IMG/VR virus record: IMGVR_UViG_3300031963_000003
Span: 1 to 64,000 of that record
DNA from: a virus
Strand: one strand, 5' to 3'
DNA: 64,000 bases
Numbering within the stretch: position 1 is the stretch's first letter; each line of letters opens with the position of its first letter. The position numbers and the translations under genes were made by a program. Positions 39,875 to 48,867 of this stretch are shown here, piece after piece. The notes below the pieces were generated by a model that had not been told where the DNA came from, searched no databases, and saw nothing but the letters and a program-made list of their open reading frames with translations.

Positions 39875-40573
39875 TTAATTTATGAATCCTACCATGATTC
39901 CTTCGTAAACTTTTTTATATCTCTTTAAAGAAAGTCTAATTTCTTTTGTGGATAATGAAGTCATTTCTCTTAGTGACAAAAGAATTAAATTTTTATTGAA
40001 TTTATTTCCCTCACCCACTTGAAATATTTTTTCAAAGTTGCTAAAAATCTCAATCAATGCATATCCTAATTTTTGTTCATTATCATTCAACTCTTCGACC
40101 TCCATAAAAGTTTCCAATTCAATTATAAATTTTATTATAACATCTTTATAATCAATATGATATTCATCAATTGAGTATGAGTGTTCCGCACTTTCTTCTA
40201 AATCAGATGATATGTCATCATATGAGACACTTCGATTCATTTCCTTAGTGTCTTTTTGAATAGCACCCATCAAATAATTTTTACAGATGGTCCCAAAATA
40301 AGAATAAGCTTTATGGTTTTTGGTGTGGTCGAATTTGTTAATTTTTGTCATAAGAAACGACATTGTATCTGCGTGTATGTCCACAAATTCAAAGTCTTTT
40401 CTATACAATTTATAACGTCGAATTATACTTTCGACCATTATTGTGAGAGGTTCTCTTAAATATTCGTTGAATATCTTATTCTTTTCTGTATCGGATTCGG
40501 ATTCTAGGTATCTTACAACCGCTTGTTCTTGCTCCTCCCCAAAATATATTTTTTGGGTTCGTTTACGCGGCAT
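39875..40573 (-). CDS. sigma factor-like protein, gp55-type late sigma candidate
   Basis: The protein has 232 aa. It contains a sigma region-2-like core: FVDIHADTMSFLMTKINKFD then HKAYSYFGTICKNYLMGAIQK, the layout seen in T4-type late sigma factors (gp55), followed by a helical C-terminus. No region 4 is obvious. It would direct host RNA polymerase to late promoters, and the TATTTATA octamers across the window are candidate sites. It is embedded in the virion operon. Confidence 0.7.
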   Translation of the reverse strand: MPRKRTQKIYFGEEQEQAVVRYLESESDTEKNKIFNEYLREPLTIMVESIIRRYKLYRKDFEFVDIHADTMSFLMTKINKFDHTKNHKAYSYFGTICKNYLMGAIQKDTKEMNRSVSYDDISSDLEESAEHSYSIDEYHIDYKDVIIKFIIELETFMEVEELNDNEQKLGYALIEIFSNFEKIFQVGEGNKFNKNLILLSLREMTSLSTKEIRLSLKRYKKVYEGIMVGFIN

Positions 40574-40576
40574 ATA

Positions 40577-41356
40577 TTAATTTTCTACATAGTTTATGTC
40601 TCTGTTATTTTTAAAGAAAAACTCTTTTTTTGCAGTGTCTAACCAAAATTTAACCTCTTCTTGTGAGAGTCTCATTTTCTCTGAATTTTTATAATTCCAA
40701 AATAAAGAATCCTCTCTAAAGTTTACGTGTTGGTATCCTAATCTTGGAATCGTCATCACAATAACATTGTTATGTGTTAATCTTAATAAAAATTCATAAC
40801 CAAACGTTAGTTTAATATTTGATTTTAATTTACCATACTCCGTTATAACAGAAGTTTTGTATAGACCACCATTAATTTGAAAGTTTTGATATTCTAATAA
40901 GGCTTCATTATCTAAGAATCCCTGTTTATCTGTGAATCCGTAAGCCCAAGTCGATTCATTGGTGTAACTTAAAAATTTACCTTCAACATTGATATCTTTT
41001 ACTAAACTTAAAAAGGCACCGACTTCAGGGTTTTCATTTCTGTATGAGTTTACTAATGTTAACCAGTTTTTGTGGTACTCATCATCAACTTCCAAAATTG
41101 AAAACCACTCTGTGTCACAATTTGTGATACCAAGATTAATTTGTGAACAAAAATCATGTTCTCCACTGTTTTCGATTATTTTATATTCTAAATTAGATTG
41201 TTCAATGTTTATTTTTGAAACGACACTTGATGGTCCAACAATCAACAATTTCACATCGTTATAAAATTGTTCAACTGAACTGAATGCGTTTTTAAACATT
41301 GTTTCATATTCCTCGTCCCATTTATGAATGGGTAAAATTATTGATATGTCTTTCAT
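40577..41356 (-). CDS. glycosyltransferase family 2-like
   Basis: The protein has 259 aa with a GT-A fold start, ISIILPIHKWDEEYETMF. A DxD-like EVDDEY follows DTEWFSIL, with later ...LRLTHNNVIV and PRLGYQH strands. It transfers a sugar from a nucleotide donor; the acceptor is unknown and could be virion protein, DNA or host glycan. It overlaps the upstream glycosyltransferase by 4 nt, so the two are coupled. Confidence 0.8.
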   Translation of the reverse strand: MKDISIILPIHKWDEEYETMFKNAFSSVEQFYNDVKLLIVGPSSVVSKINIEQSNLEYKIIENSGEHDFCSQINLGITNCDTEWFSILEVDDEYHKNWLTLVNSYRNENPEVGAFLSLVKDINVEGKFLSYTNESTWAYGFTDKQGFLDNEALLEYQNFQINGGLYKTSVITEYGKLKSNIKLTFGYEFLLRLTHNNVIVMTIPRLGYQHVNFREDSLFWNYKNSEKMRLSQEEVKFWLDTAKKEFFFKNNRDINYVEN

Positions 41357-42426
41357 GCTACTTCTTCTTTATTTTCTTCTTTTATTTTATTTAACGCCTT
41401 TTCTATTGCGTCAATTCTTTTATTTATGAATGAATCAAAAATATTTAATATGTTACTTTTTGTAATATCTGATTCATATGGTAACAATGTGTCTTTCATT
41501 TTCTTTTTGACATCATCATTAATTTCAACTCCCTCTAACCAAGCGTTGATATATGTTCCAAGGATTTCAACAATTTTTGAATCGTCATATGTCCACATTC
41601 CATTCTCACTTAACCAATCTGGTTCGTTCTTTGGTATTTTACCGATTACAGGTACTCCTGACTTCATCGATTCTAACGGGAAGGTTCCAAATGTGGAATC
41701 TTCATCTACCCATACCGAAACAACACATTCTCTTAGGTTATCGGCGAATTCTTGGTAAGACATATTAACCATGTCTCTAAAAGTCAACCATCTCAAATGT
41801 GGGTATCTAATATAAAATTCAGATATAATTCTCTTATTTGTTGACCTGTCTTTACACATTATTGCAATGATTGGTTTTGTGTTTTTATCACTAACCTTAA
41901 ATTCATCACTAATAATTGGAGGAATAATATGCACTAAAGACTCAGGGAAAACCTCACTAATGTATTTTTTAGAAAATTCAGTAGTTGTGATTACTCTATC
42001 AAATCCGTAGTCAGACCATCTACTACCAATTGGTAATGTTTCAAAAATGTATTCTTTTTGTTGAACTAACATGACTTTTACACATCTAATATTTGTCATG
42101 GACTCCAAAACATTTGAATAGTACTCGGGAACAATAATAACGTCTTCAATTTTAATTTCAACTCGGTCGTCTTTAATTGTTACGATTTCCAATTCAGAGT
42201 ATGTATCCCCTAACCAAGAGTTAACCCCTGAATATGTTTTATCTTCAACAAGTAATTTTGAATTATACCCATTTTGCTTTAAAGTTAAAGCAATGTCGTA
42301 AATGTGTTTTACTGACGCTCTTGGGTTGTTTTTGGTATCGTACACCAAAAAATATATGGTGTTAGTTTTGGTGTTTAGTTTTTCTAAAGCCACCGATAAT
42401 TTTTCTATGTTTTCTTTGTTATTCAT
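41353..42426 (-). CDS. glycosyltransferase, GT-B fold
   Basis: The protein has 357 aa. The N-terminal region has RASVKHIYDIALTLKQNGY, and the donor-binding C-terminal half has FGTFPLESMKSGVPVIGKIP, the usual E-x7-E type end of GT4-like enzymes. The C-terminal 50 aa are helical. It pairs with the GT2 gene, suggesting a two-step glycan or two linked modifications. Confidence 0.8.
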   Translation of the reverse strand: MNNKENIEKLSVALEKLNTKTNTIYFLVYDTKNNPRASVKHIYDIALTLKQNGYNSKLLVEDKTYSGVNSWLGDTYSELEIVTIKDDRVEIKIEDVIIVPEYYSNVLESMTNIRCVKVMLVQQKEYIFETLPIGSRWSDYGFDRVITTTEFSKKYISEVFPESLVHIIPPIISDEFKVSDKNTKPIIAIMCKDRSTNKRIISEFYIRYPHLRWLTFRDMVNMSYQEFADNLRECVVSVWVDEDSTFGTFPLESMKSGVPVIGKIPKNEPDWLSENGMWTYDDSKIVEILGTYINAWLEGVEINDDVKKKMKDTLLPYESDITKSNILNIFDSFINKRIDAIEKALNKIKEENKEEVA

Positions 42427-42700
42427 CTTCTGATATTAATATGTCATATTTTATTAGTGTGTTAAAAGCAATTTTAAAAGATATTGATAAACCGTTTTCA
42501 CCGAATTCACCTAATCCTTCATCCACTTCTTCAAACTCATTTAGTATTCTTTCAATACAAGTTTTGATAATCTCATATTTGAATAGGTTTATTTCTAATG
42601 TTGTGGTTCCGTCTTCATTTTGGATTTGATTACCCGTTTGACATTTGTTACTGATTCCATCAACATCGATATAATAGTTTTTACCGAAAATTTCAACCAT
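42419..42700 (-). CDS. small conserved phage hypothetical protein
   Basis: The protein has 93 aa, starting MVEIFGKNYYIDVDGISNKC with GTTTLEINLFKYEIIKTCIE. I recall similar small proteins in T4-like phages of marine hosts; no function known. It overlaps the upstream gene by about 106 nt in another frame and the downstream glycosyltransferase by 8 nt. Confidence 0.7.
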   Translation of the reverse strand: MVEIFGKNYYIDVDGISNKCQTGNQIQNEDGTTTLEINLFKYEIIKTCIERILNEFEEVDEGLGEFGENGLSISFKIAFNTLIKYDILISEDE

Positions 42701-43275
42701 GTTTTATTTATTTCTGATAATTTATTTATTTGTAGTTTATTTGTAAAGTTATTATTATAAAAGGTATTAAATTTTATAACCTTTTTGTGTATTGGACATT
42801 GTGAAACAACATTTATATCATCTGTTATCCATAAATCACATTTTTTCCATAATTTTTTTATCTCATCAGGCGTTGAAAAAACGATATTATCAGCCATAAT
42901 ACCGTTTTTTGAAAGAAAGAAAAGTGTGGCAGGTTTTGCTTTACCTTTTTCACTTAAACCAACTAAAGTTATTTTAGCATTTTTGTTTTCAAAAATGAAT
43001 GTGTTTAATTCAGTGGCGGCTTGATTATAACTTAAACCGGCGTGTCCATATATTTCAATTGGGAAATCGAAATATAAAAATTTATTAAATTCATCGATTG
43101 ATTGAAACTTGTAGGTACTTAACAAATTTTCAATAGATATTGGTACACCATTTACACCATAATCAAACTTTTCTTCTTCGTCTGTTTCAGTGTTTAAGAA
43201 ATAATCTTTATAATGGTAATCAAATTTCTGTATCGTGTTTCTTAAAACACCATCAATACTAACAAATATTTCCAT
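42595..43275 (-). CDS. HAD-like protein with altered catalytic motif
   Basis: The protein has 226 aa. It opens EIFVSIDGVLRNTI, where HAD phosphatases usually have DxDG; the first Asp is Ser here, so the enzyme may be inactive. A later KITLVGLSEKGKAKPATLFF and DLWITDDINV resemble HAD motif II-III strands. The last ~34 codons overlap the next gene in another frame, so that tail may be translated but not required. Confidence 0.6.
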   Translation of the reverse strand: MEIFVSIDGVLRNTIQKFDYHYKDYFLNTETDEEEKFDYGVNGVPISIENLLSTYKFQSIDEFNKFLYFDFPIEIYGHAGLSYNQAATELNTFIFENKNAKITLVGLSEKGKAKPATLFFLSKNGIMADNIVFSTPDEIKKLWKKCDLWITDDINVVSQCPIHKKVIKFNTFYNNNFTNKLQINKLSEINKTWLKFSVKTIISMLMESVTNVKRVIKSKMKTEPQH

Positions 43276-43312
43276 ATAGGAAATATAATAGATAAAATAT
43301 TATAAGTAAAGT

Positions 43313-44029
43313 TTAATCGTACCTTTTTAAGATTTGAGTGATGATTGGATTTCTAACAATATCCTCATTACCAAATTCAAATACACCGACATTTTTTAAA
43401 TCACCAAGTCTTACTTTTGCGTCGTATAATCCGGTTTTTGTTTTGTCTTTAAATTTGTCTGATTGTTCTAAATCTCCTGAAATAAAAAACTTTGAATTGA
43501 ACCCAATACGGGTCAATAAAAGTTTCATTTGTGACGGGGTTGTGTTTTGAGCTTCTTCGAATACTAAAATTGTGTTGTCAACATTCCAACCTCTCATATA
43601 AGCCAATGCGGCAATTTCAATAAATCCTTCATCCTTTAATTTTTCTCTAGCATCTTTACCAATTATTTTATTTAGTAAATAATATGAAGGATAGATGTAT
43701 GGGTCAAGTTTTTCTTCTAATCCACCGGGTAGTGAACCTAATTTTTCCTCAGCTTCAACCGCTGGTCTAACAATGATAATTTTTTCGTATTTATTACTGT
43801 CGTCCCAAAGTAAATCAACAGCCCTTTTCATTGCAATATATGATTTACCAACACCAGCAGGACCAAAACAAAGTGTTATTTCGTTTTCACCTAAAGTTCT
43901 CCAATAGTCTTCTTGATTCTTGGTTAGAAATTTTTCTTTAGGTTGTTTTATTATTTGCCTAATTCTATCTTTTTTAGGTGTTTTTTTATCTTCTACAAGA
44001 TTTACGGTTTTTGTTGTTGATTTTCTCAA
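43313..44029 (-). CDS. phoH: PhoH-like ATPase
   Basis: The protein has 238 aa. Walker A is CFGPAGVGKSYIAM, and Walker B is TILVFEEAQNTTPSQMKLLL. RPAVEAEEKLGSLPG and the FISGDLEQSD motif are diagnostic of PhoH. It is a common phage gene with an ATPase/RNA-helicase-like role that is not settled. The N-terminal 35 aa are a Lys-rich extension. It lies among virion genes and dUTPase. Confidence 0.92.
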   Translation of the reverse strand: MRKSTTKTVNLVEDKKTPKKDRIRQIIKQPKEKFLTKNQEDYWRTLGENEITLCFGPAGVGKSYIAMKRAVDLLWDDSNKYEKIIIVRPAVEAEEKLGSLPGGLEEKLDPYIYPSYYLLNKIIGKDAREKLKDEGFIEIAALAYMRGWNVDNTILVFEEAQNTTPSQMKLLLTRIGFNSKFFISGDLEQSDKFKDKTKTGLYDAKVRLGDLKNVGVFEFGNEDIVRNPIITQILKRYD

Positions 44030-44055
44030 TTGAGTGTTTTTTATTAATATAATTA

Positions 44056-44661
44056 TTATGAACCTGTAGAACCAAATCCACCTTCACCCCTATCTGTTTG
44101 AGACAATTCGTCCACCTCTACAAAGGTTACAGAAGGATAAGGTATTATCATTATTTGAGCAATTCTATCACCCACTTTATAATCTAATTCATCTAATCTG
44201 ACATCGTTTTTACCAAAGACTTTTTTAAATGTTGCTTGGATTTCACCTCTATATCCACTGTCAATAACCCCAACACAATTTGTAAGTGATAAATCGGTTT
44301 TTCTAATAGAAGAGCGAGGAAAAACTAAACCAACGTATCCTTTTGGTATTTCCATGGCGATTCCTGTACCATAAGTAACATCAAATGTGGTATTTGAAAT
44401 TATTTCTGTTGCAACCAAATCCATACCAGCGTCCCCATCTTTTGCGTATTTGGGAATTACCGCTTTCGGATGTAATCTTTTAACTTTAACTTCAAAACGA
44501 TTAACCTGTTCCTCAACTTGATTTTTAATATCATCACCGAGATTAAATAATAAATTATTTAAATCTCCCATAATTGATGTGTCGTCAGAATTATCACTAA
44601 GGATTTCTTTTTCTAATTCTTGTAGTCGTTTGATATACGACTCAATTTCATTTTTGTCCAT
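44056..44661 (-). CDS. dut: dUTPase with N-terminal extension
   Basis: The protein has 201 aa. All five trimeric dUTPase motifs are present: GDAGMDL, PRSSI, GVIDSGYRGEI, GDRIAQIMI and RGEGGFGSTG. A helical N-terminal extension of about 55 aa precedes the core. It hydrolyses dUTP to dUMP and so works with the dCMP deaminase at 32450. It overlaps the HD-like gene by 14 nt. Confidence 0.95.
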   Translation of the reverse strand: MDKNEIESYIKRLQELEKEILSDNSDDTSIMGDLNNLLFNLGDDIKNQVEEQVNRFEVKVKRLHPKAVIPKYAKDGDAGMDLVATEIISNTTFDVTYGTGIAMEIPKGYVGLVFPRSSIRKTDLSLTNCVGVIDSGYRGEIQATFKKVFGKNDVRLDELDYKVGDRIAQIMIIPYPSVTFVEVDELSQTDRGEGGFGSTGS

Positions 44662-45214
44662 TTTTTTCTTCTATGATTGATAGTTCAAAACCGATTCTTA
44701 TTACGTTGGATAAAGTACCCGAACGATATTTCGCCATTTTATCATCAGATTCTTTATCTGAATTCATAATTGATTGAAATTCATCTTCTGATAATTTTAC
44801 TCCATTGTTTACCGCATAATATACTGCTCGTTCTCCTGATTTCATTGAAACTTCTTGTTCATTGAATTCGTACATTTTACCAAGGTTTTTTCTATGCCAT
44901 TCACTTGGGTTTGGTTTAAACATAAAAGTTTTACCAATCTGTGATAAAAATATACACTTCAAAATAGAAGAAGTTTCTACCCTCATTGTTTCAGGGAGTA
45001 GTTCATTGGTTTTAACCGAATACTTCGCAGCTTTAAAACAATGACTTAATAGACCACCCGGAAAACACCCATACATGTCTAAAGATGTGGATGCTGGTGC
45101 TAAAAAAAAGTCATTACCCAAAAAGTCTAACAACTCTTCTGTAAAAATTTTATATTTTGAGTTCGTTTCAAGAAACTTTTTCTTGTTTGACTCTATTTGT
45201 TCTGCGGTTAACAT
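44648..45214 (-). CDS. HD-domain-like protein
   Basis: The protein has 188 aa. The segment YGCFPGGLLSHCFKAAKYSV resembles the first His helix of HD hydrolases seen in large phages. The following position that normally holds the His-Asp pair reads LSQIGKTFMF, so catalysis is doubtful. It overlaps the dUTPase start, suggesting coupled expression and a possible nucleotide-related role. Confidence 0.6.
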   Translation of the reverse strand: MLTAEQIESNKKKFLETNSKYKIFTEELLDFLGNDFFLAPASTSLDMYGCFPGGLLSHCFKAAKYSVKTNELLPETMRVETSSILKCIFLSQIGKTFMFKPNPSEWHRKNLGKMYEFNEQEVSMKSGERAVYYAVNNGVKLSEDEFQSIMNSDKESDDKMAKYRSGTLSNVIRIGFELSIIEEKNGQK

Positions 45215-45219
45215 TTTAA

Positions 45220-45453
45220 TTATTTTTTAAAGTACTCAGGAGTATTTTGTGGGTCAATAATACATTCGATTGGCATCTTTACAATCGCCAAACTTTCTGA
45301 AGACCTCATGTCTCCGGCTCTGTACTTTGAAACAACCAAAGTCGCTTCTTCAACCGACTCAGCTTCTACAATGTACTTAACTTTTTGTAATCTTGGATTA
45401 CCGTTTCTGTCTAAATTTTCGGTTTCATAACCTACTGTTACTAAATAATGCAT
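45220..45453 (-). CDS. DUF4494-like small protein
   Basis: The protein has 77 aa, starting MHYLVTVGYETENLDRNGNP. The pattern of an N-terminal strand, a VKYIVEAESVEEA helix and a short C-terminal half recalls the DUF4494 family of Bacteroidetes proteins. Function is unknown. It lies between the HD-like gene and a glycosyltransferase. Confidence 0.5.
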   Translation of the reverse strand: MHYLVTVGYETENLDRNGNPRLQKVKYIVEAESVEEATLVVSKYRAGDMRSSESLAIVKMPIECIIDPQNTPEYFKK

Positions 45454-45465
45454 GGTTTTTTGTTT

Positions 45466-46686
45466 TTAAATTATTGATTTGAAAAATTCTGTTCTGTTTT
45501 TTGAAACTGTTACTAAAGAGTATTTGTCTTTCACTGTTTCGTATAATCTATTACCCAAGTCTTCAACCATATTTGGATTGTCTATTAATAATTTCATATA
45601 CTTTGACCACAGTTTATGGTTTTTGTTTTCATGTACTAATAAAGCATTACCGTCATCTAATAACTTACCTTCTTTGTATGCAGTTTTTAAATCAATTGTA
45701 TACGGCATTGTTTCACTTGCAATGATAGGTTTTTTATGGAAGCCCGCCTCAATTATTTTTAATTGTGATTTACAGGAATTGAATTCTGATGGTATGATTG
45801 GTGCTAAAGATACATCAAATAAGTTATAATTAGAACCATATCTACCAATTGGTTGTGTCCAAACTCTTCTATATTTTTTATCACTAACGTCAATTTCTGG
45901 TGTTTGTGTAAAATTCATTAAATATGATTTATACTCGGGGTCAACTGTTTTGTAATTGTCCGTAAATATTTGTTCGTATTTGTACCAAACCGTTTCGGTG
46001 GGTTGAATTTGTCTTGTTTTTCTTTCGCCTGTTTGTGGATTTACTTCCGTGATTGAACCCCTTAAATCGTAACCACACAAAACAAATTGAATATTATCGT
46101 ATTGATTAGCAATCATTGAAATTCCACCTCTAATTTGTTCTAAATCATGTAAGTGAGTTGAACCTCCAAGCCACCCAAATCTAAGTCTATCTGACTCTGT
46201 GGGTTTAGGTTGGAATTGACTTTCATTCGGGTCAATTGCATTGGGGAATACTAAAACATTTTTTAAATTTAATCTTTTTCTTAAAGTTTCAGCAAAATAT
46301 TCGGTCGTACACGTAACGTAGTCCGACTCTTTCATCATGTCGGCTTTTTTCTTCGGTAACTCGTTTTCTCTAATGTGAAAATACATTGGGTGTCTATGGT
46401 CGGGAGACCAATGGTCATCAATATCCATTACGATTTTAATACCTTGGGATTTTAACCACTTAATTCTTGAAATATTTTCTTCGTGACTTGTTTGATGGAT
46501 AAAACTATGGAATACTACAATATCGTAGTTCTTAAAAAAATTATCACTGTTTTCAACAGATAATGCAATGTCGACATGAAATTCGTCGGCATAATGGTCT
46601 CCAATAAATTTATATGGGTCTAATATTCTATATTTACCCACACCATGTGTATCGGGGGGTATTGCTAAAATTCTAATTTTTGACAT
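45466..46686 (-). CDS. glycosyltransferase, GT-B fold (third)
   Basis: The protein has 406 aa with HGVGKYRILDPYKFI near the start, IKIVMDIDDHW in the N-lobe, and FGWLGGSTHLHDLEQ with SQLKIIEAGFHKKPIIASE in the donor-binding lobe. It is the third glycosyltransferase in the operon. The acceptor is unknown. Confidence 0.82.
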   Translation of the reverse strand: MSKIRILAIPPDTHGVGKYRILDPYKFIGDHYADEFHVDIALSVENSDNFFKNYDIVVFHSFIHQTSHEENISRIKWLKSQGIKIVMDIDDHWSPDHRHPMYFHIRENELPKKKADMMKESDYVTCTTEYFAETLRKRLNLKNVLVFPNAIDPNESQFQPKPTESDRLRFGWLGGSTHLHDLEQIRGGISMIANQYDNIQFVLCGYDLRGSITEVNPQTGERKTRQIQPTETVWYKYEQIFTDNYKTVDPEYKSYLMNFTQTPEIDVSDKKYRRVWTQPIGRYGSNYNLFDVSLAPIIPSEFNSCKSQLKIIEAGFHKKPIIASETMPYTIDLKTAYKEGKLLDDGNALLVHENKNHKLWSKYMKLLIDNPNMVEDLGNRLYETVKDKYSLVTVSKNRTEFFKSII

Positions 46687-46737
46687 TCAAATTTTTCCTT
46701 TTTATAAATTATAAGAAAAAAAATTGAAAAGTCAAAC

Positions 46738-47319
46738 TTACTTAGATTTATTTACGCCAGTAATTTTACCTTTAAAAACAGAATCACCAACCTTTAATAC
46801 CAAATTTTCATTGATACTCATGGTTTGTTGTGCCGTTAAAATTTGATTGAGTTTGGAATCCATAATTTCGACTACAGTCTTTCTTACAATGTTTTCAATT
46901 ATTGGTGTAAGTTGTTTAACTAAATCTGAACTATCCACTTGTGAACTCCTTTGTTGTGTAGATTTTTTTGTGGCGACACCTTCAGATTCCATTAGTTTTT
47001 TTGTTTTTTCAACAAAGTTTAAATCTAAAGAATCTGATAAACTAATTTGAGGTATCGGATTTTCAATCATCGCTCTTTTGATTGCTTCAGGTAATTTGGA
47101 TTCTTGTATTTTTTGCAAATTAGGTTGTTGTGGTTGTCTAATTTGTGGATTTTGATTTGATGATGATAATACATCTTCAGGGTTACTTCTTAATATTTCT
47201 TCGTTTACATGGCCAGTTTCAAAGTCTCCAGTTTCAACTTTGTTCAATATTTTTTTGGCTTGTACTAGTCTTTGCATTAGGTCATTTTGTGATATCACCC
47301 CTTGTCCTGTTTTTTCCAT
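46738..47319 (-). CDS. hypothetical virion-operon protein
   Basis: The protein has 193 aa with a Gln/Asn/Ser-rich middle (QNPQIRQPQQPNLQKIQ) flanked by helices, and a C-terminal beta-like segment (ENLVLKVGDSVFKGKITGV). No catalytic motif. It is probably structural by position. Confidence 0.6.
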   Translation of the reverse strand: MEKTGQGVISQNDLMQRLVQAKKILNKVETGDFETGHVNEEILRSNPEDVLSSSNQNPQIRQPQQPNLQKIQESKLPEAIKRAMIENPIPQISLSDSLDLNFVEKTKKLMESEGVATKKSTQQRSSQVDSSDLVKQLTPIIENIVRKTVVEIMDSKLNQILTAQQTMSINENLVLKVGDSVFKGKITGVNKSK

Positions 47320-47346
47320 ATTGATTTTTTTATAAAATAAGTATTT

Positions 47347-48201
47347 TTAAAAGAAAATTAAAGTCTTGATTCTTTTTAATTGTTCTTGCAGTTCAACGGG
47401 TTCTTCCGATGACGGTTCAATAACTTTAATATTATCTTGTTTTAGTAGTCTATCTAAATCTGACTCAGAATCTTTTTCCATTCTTCTTCTTGTTCCCTCA
47501 CCCGCATTTACATTTCCACCAATTTCTGTTTGTGATTTTTTCCAATCATCCATTTTCTTTTTGTATAAATCATCAATCGCGGTTTTAAAATCTTCAGGAT
47601 TAATTTGTTTTATATTGTCAACAACTTTTACTTTAGTTTTTAAATCATTGAAAACTTCGACTTCTCTTTTTGGTGTTTCAACCGGAGTGACCGTTGGTTT
47701 TTCTTTTGGTTTTGGTTGAGGTAGTTCCTGTCTTCTTGGTTCTTCTTTACGTTTTGGTTCAGGTGATGGTGTTGGTTTTGTTTGTTGGGGTTGTTTCACG
47801 GCTCCCCAATCACTTGTTACATATGTTGTGGAAAAACTTTTATCATCACCTTCTTTATATCCGGGTCTTTTTTGTGTGAATTGTTCGTCCTCGTAAACTT
47901 GTACTGAACCAGATGATATTCTGTCTAAAATAAATGTTCTCCATCCATGCTCTCTAAATCCTTTTTTAGAAACTGACGGTGGTTGTACCCACCCTCTGAC
48001 AGCTAAATTTCCTTTTTTAGTTAATCCCGATGCAACCAATTCGGCTTTAATTCTTCTACCAGGTAAAACTTCACCTTTTGGTCCTCTATAATCAAAAGAA
48101 ACGGGCATCCTATTTTTAATAGCATATTCAAGAGTTTTTTGGGTACCCCTTGAAGGTGCCTCAGTAAGAATGTTTGTTAATATTGATTCAAAGTTTATCA
48201 T
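47347..48201 (-). CDS. virion-operon protein with WYL-like N-terminal domain
   Basis: The protein has 284 aa. The first 110 aa follow the WYL fold pattern: YAIKNRMPVSFDYRGPKGE, then a beta run with AVRGWVQPP and TFILDRISSGSVQV. A Pro/Lys-rich linker (about 135-175) leads to a helical tail. WYL domains usually bind ligands or nucleic acid in regulators; here it sits in a structural operon. It overlaps the next gene by 1 nt. Confidence 0.6.
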   Translation of the reverse strand: MINFESILTNILTEAPSRGTQKTLEYAIKNRMPVSFDYRGPKGEVLPGRRIKAELVASGLTKKGNLAVRGWVQPPSVSKKGFREHGWRTFILDRISSGSVQVYEDEQFTQKRPGYKEGDDKSFSTTYVTSDWGAVKQPQQTKPTPSPEPKRKEEPRRQELPQPKPKEKPTVTPVETPKREVEVFNDLKTKVKVVDNIKQINPEDFKTAIDDLYKKKMDDWKKSQTEIGGNVNAGEGTRRRMEKDSESDLDRLLKQDNIKVIEPSSEEPVELQEQLKRIKTLIFF

Positions 48202-48866
48202 TAAAAATCAGGATATGTTTTTGTACTACCGTATTTGTTTTTAGCGCCTAAAGTTGTCCTCTCATTTATGTCGGTAACAGTACCTACACCACCTGTATTA
48301 TTTTCTCCTCTACCTCTTTCATCACCATCTGATATTGCATTTGGGTTAATGGTTGAGTACCCAAAATTATTATTGTAAATATTTTTAGCTAATAGAGTTG
48401 TCCTCTCATTTATGTCGGTAACAGTGCCTACACCACCTGTATTATTTTCTCCTCTACCTCTTTCATCACCATCTGACAAAGCGTTTGGATTACCTGAAGA
48501 ATATTGAAAAGAGTTATTGTAAATATTTTTAGCTAAAAGACTATTTCTTTCCGCGATGTCGGTTTTAGAACCAATACTATTATTCAGTTCTCCTTTACCT
48601 TTTTCATCACCGTCTGACAGTGCGTTAGGATTACCACTGTTATACTGATTTGTTGGACCGTAAGGATTTTTTGCGACTAAAGAAGTTCTTTCCATGATAT
48701 CAGTTTTAGAACCAATATTTCCGCTTAATTCACCTTTTCCTCTTTCATCACCGTCTGATAACGCACCAGTATTATTTGAACTGTACAAATCTCCAAGATT
48801 GTATTCGTTCCTTGACATGAGAATGTTTCTCTCTCTATCTCCGATTATTTCTAATTGTGTTGGCAT
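48201..48866 (-). CDS. tandem-repeat virion protein
   Basis: The protein has 221 aa built from four tandem units of about 44-50 aa, each with ALSDGDERGKGE, a GSKTDI or GTVTDI segment, ERTSLLAKN and a Tyr-containing spacer. The repeats are conserved at the DNA level too. Repetition and operon position suggest a structural or decoration component. No known domain. Confidence 0.7.
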   Translation of the reverse strand: MPTQLEIIGDRERNILMSRNEYNLGDLYSSNNTGALSDGDERGKGELSGNIGSKTDIMERTSLVAKNPYGPTNQYNSGNPNALSDGDEKGKGELNNSIGSKTDIAERNSLLAKNIYNNSFQYSSGNPNALSDGDERGRGENNTGGVGTVTDINERTTLLAKNIYNNNFGYSTINPNAISDGDERGRGENNTGGVGTVTDINERTTLGAKNKYGSTKTYPDF

Positions 48867-48867
48867 A

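Noticed and set aside
42595-42700. 106-nt overlap as evidence that one of the two genes is false
   Set aside because: Both proteins have plausible phage-like sequence; the upstream gene probably just has a dispensable C-terminal extension.
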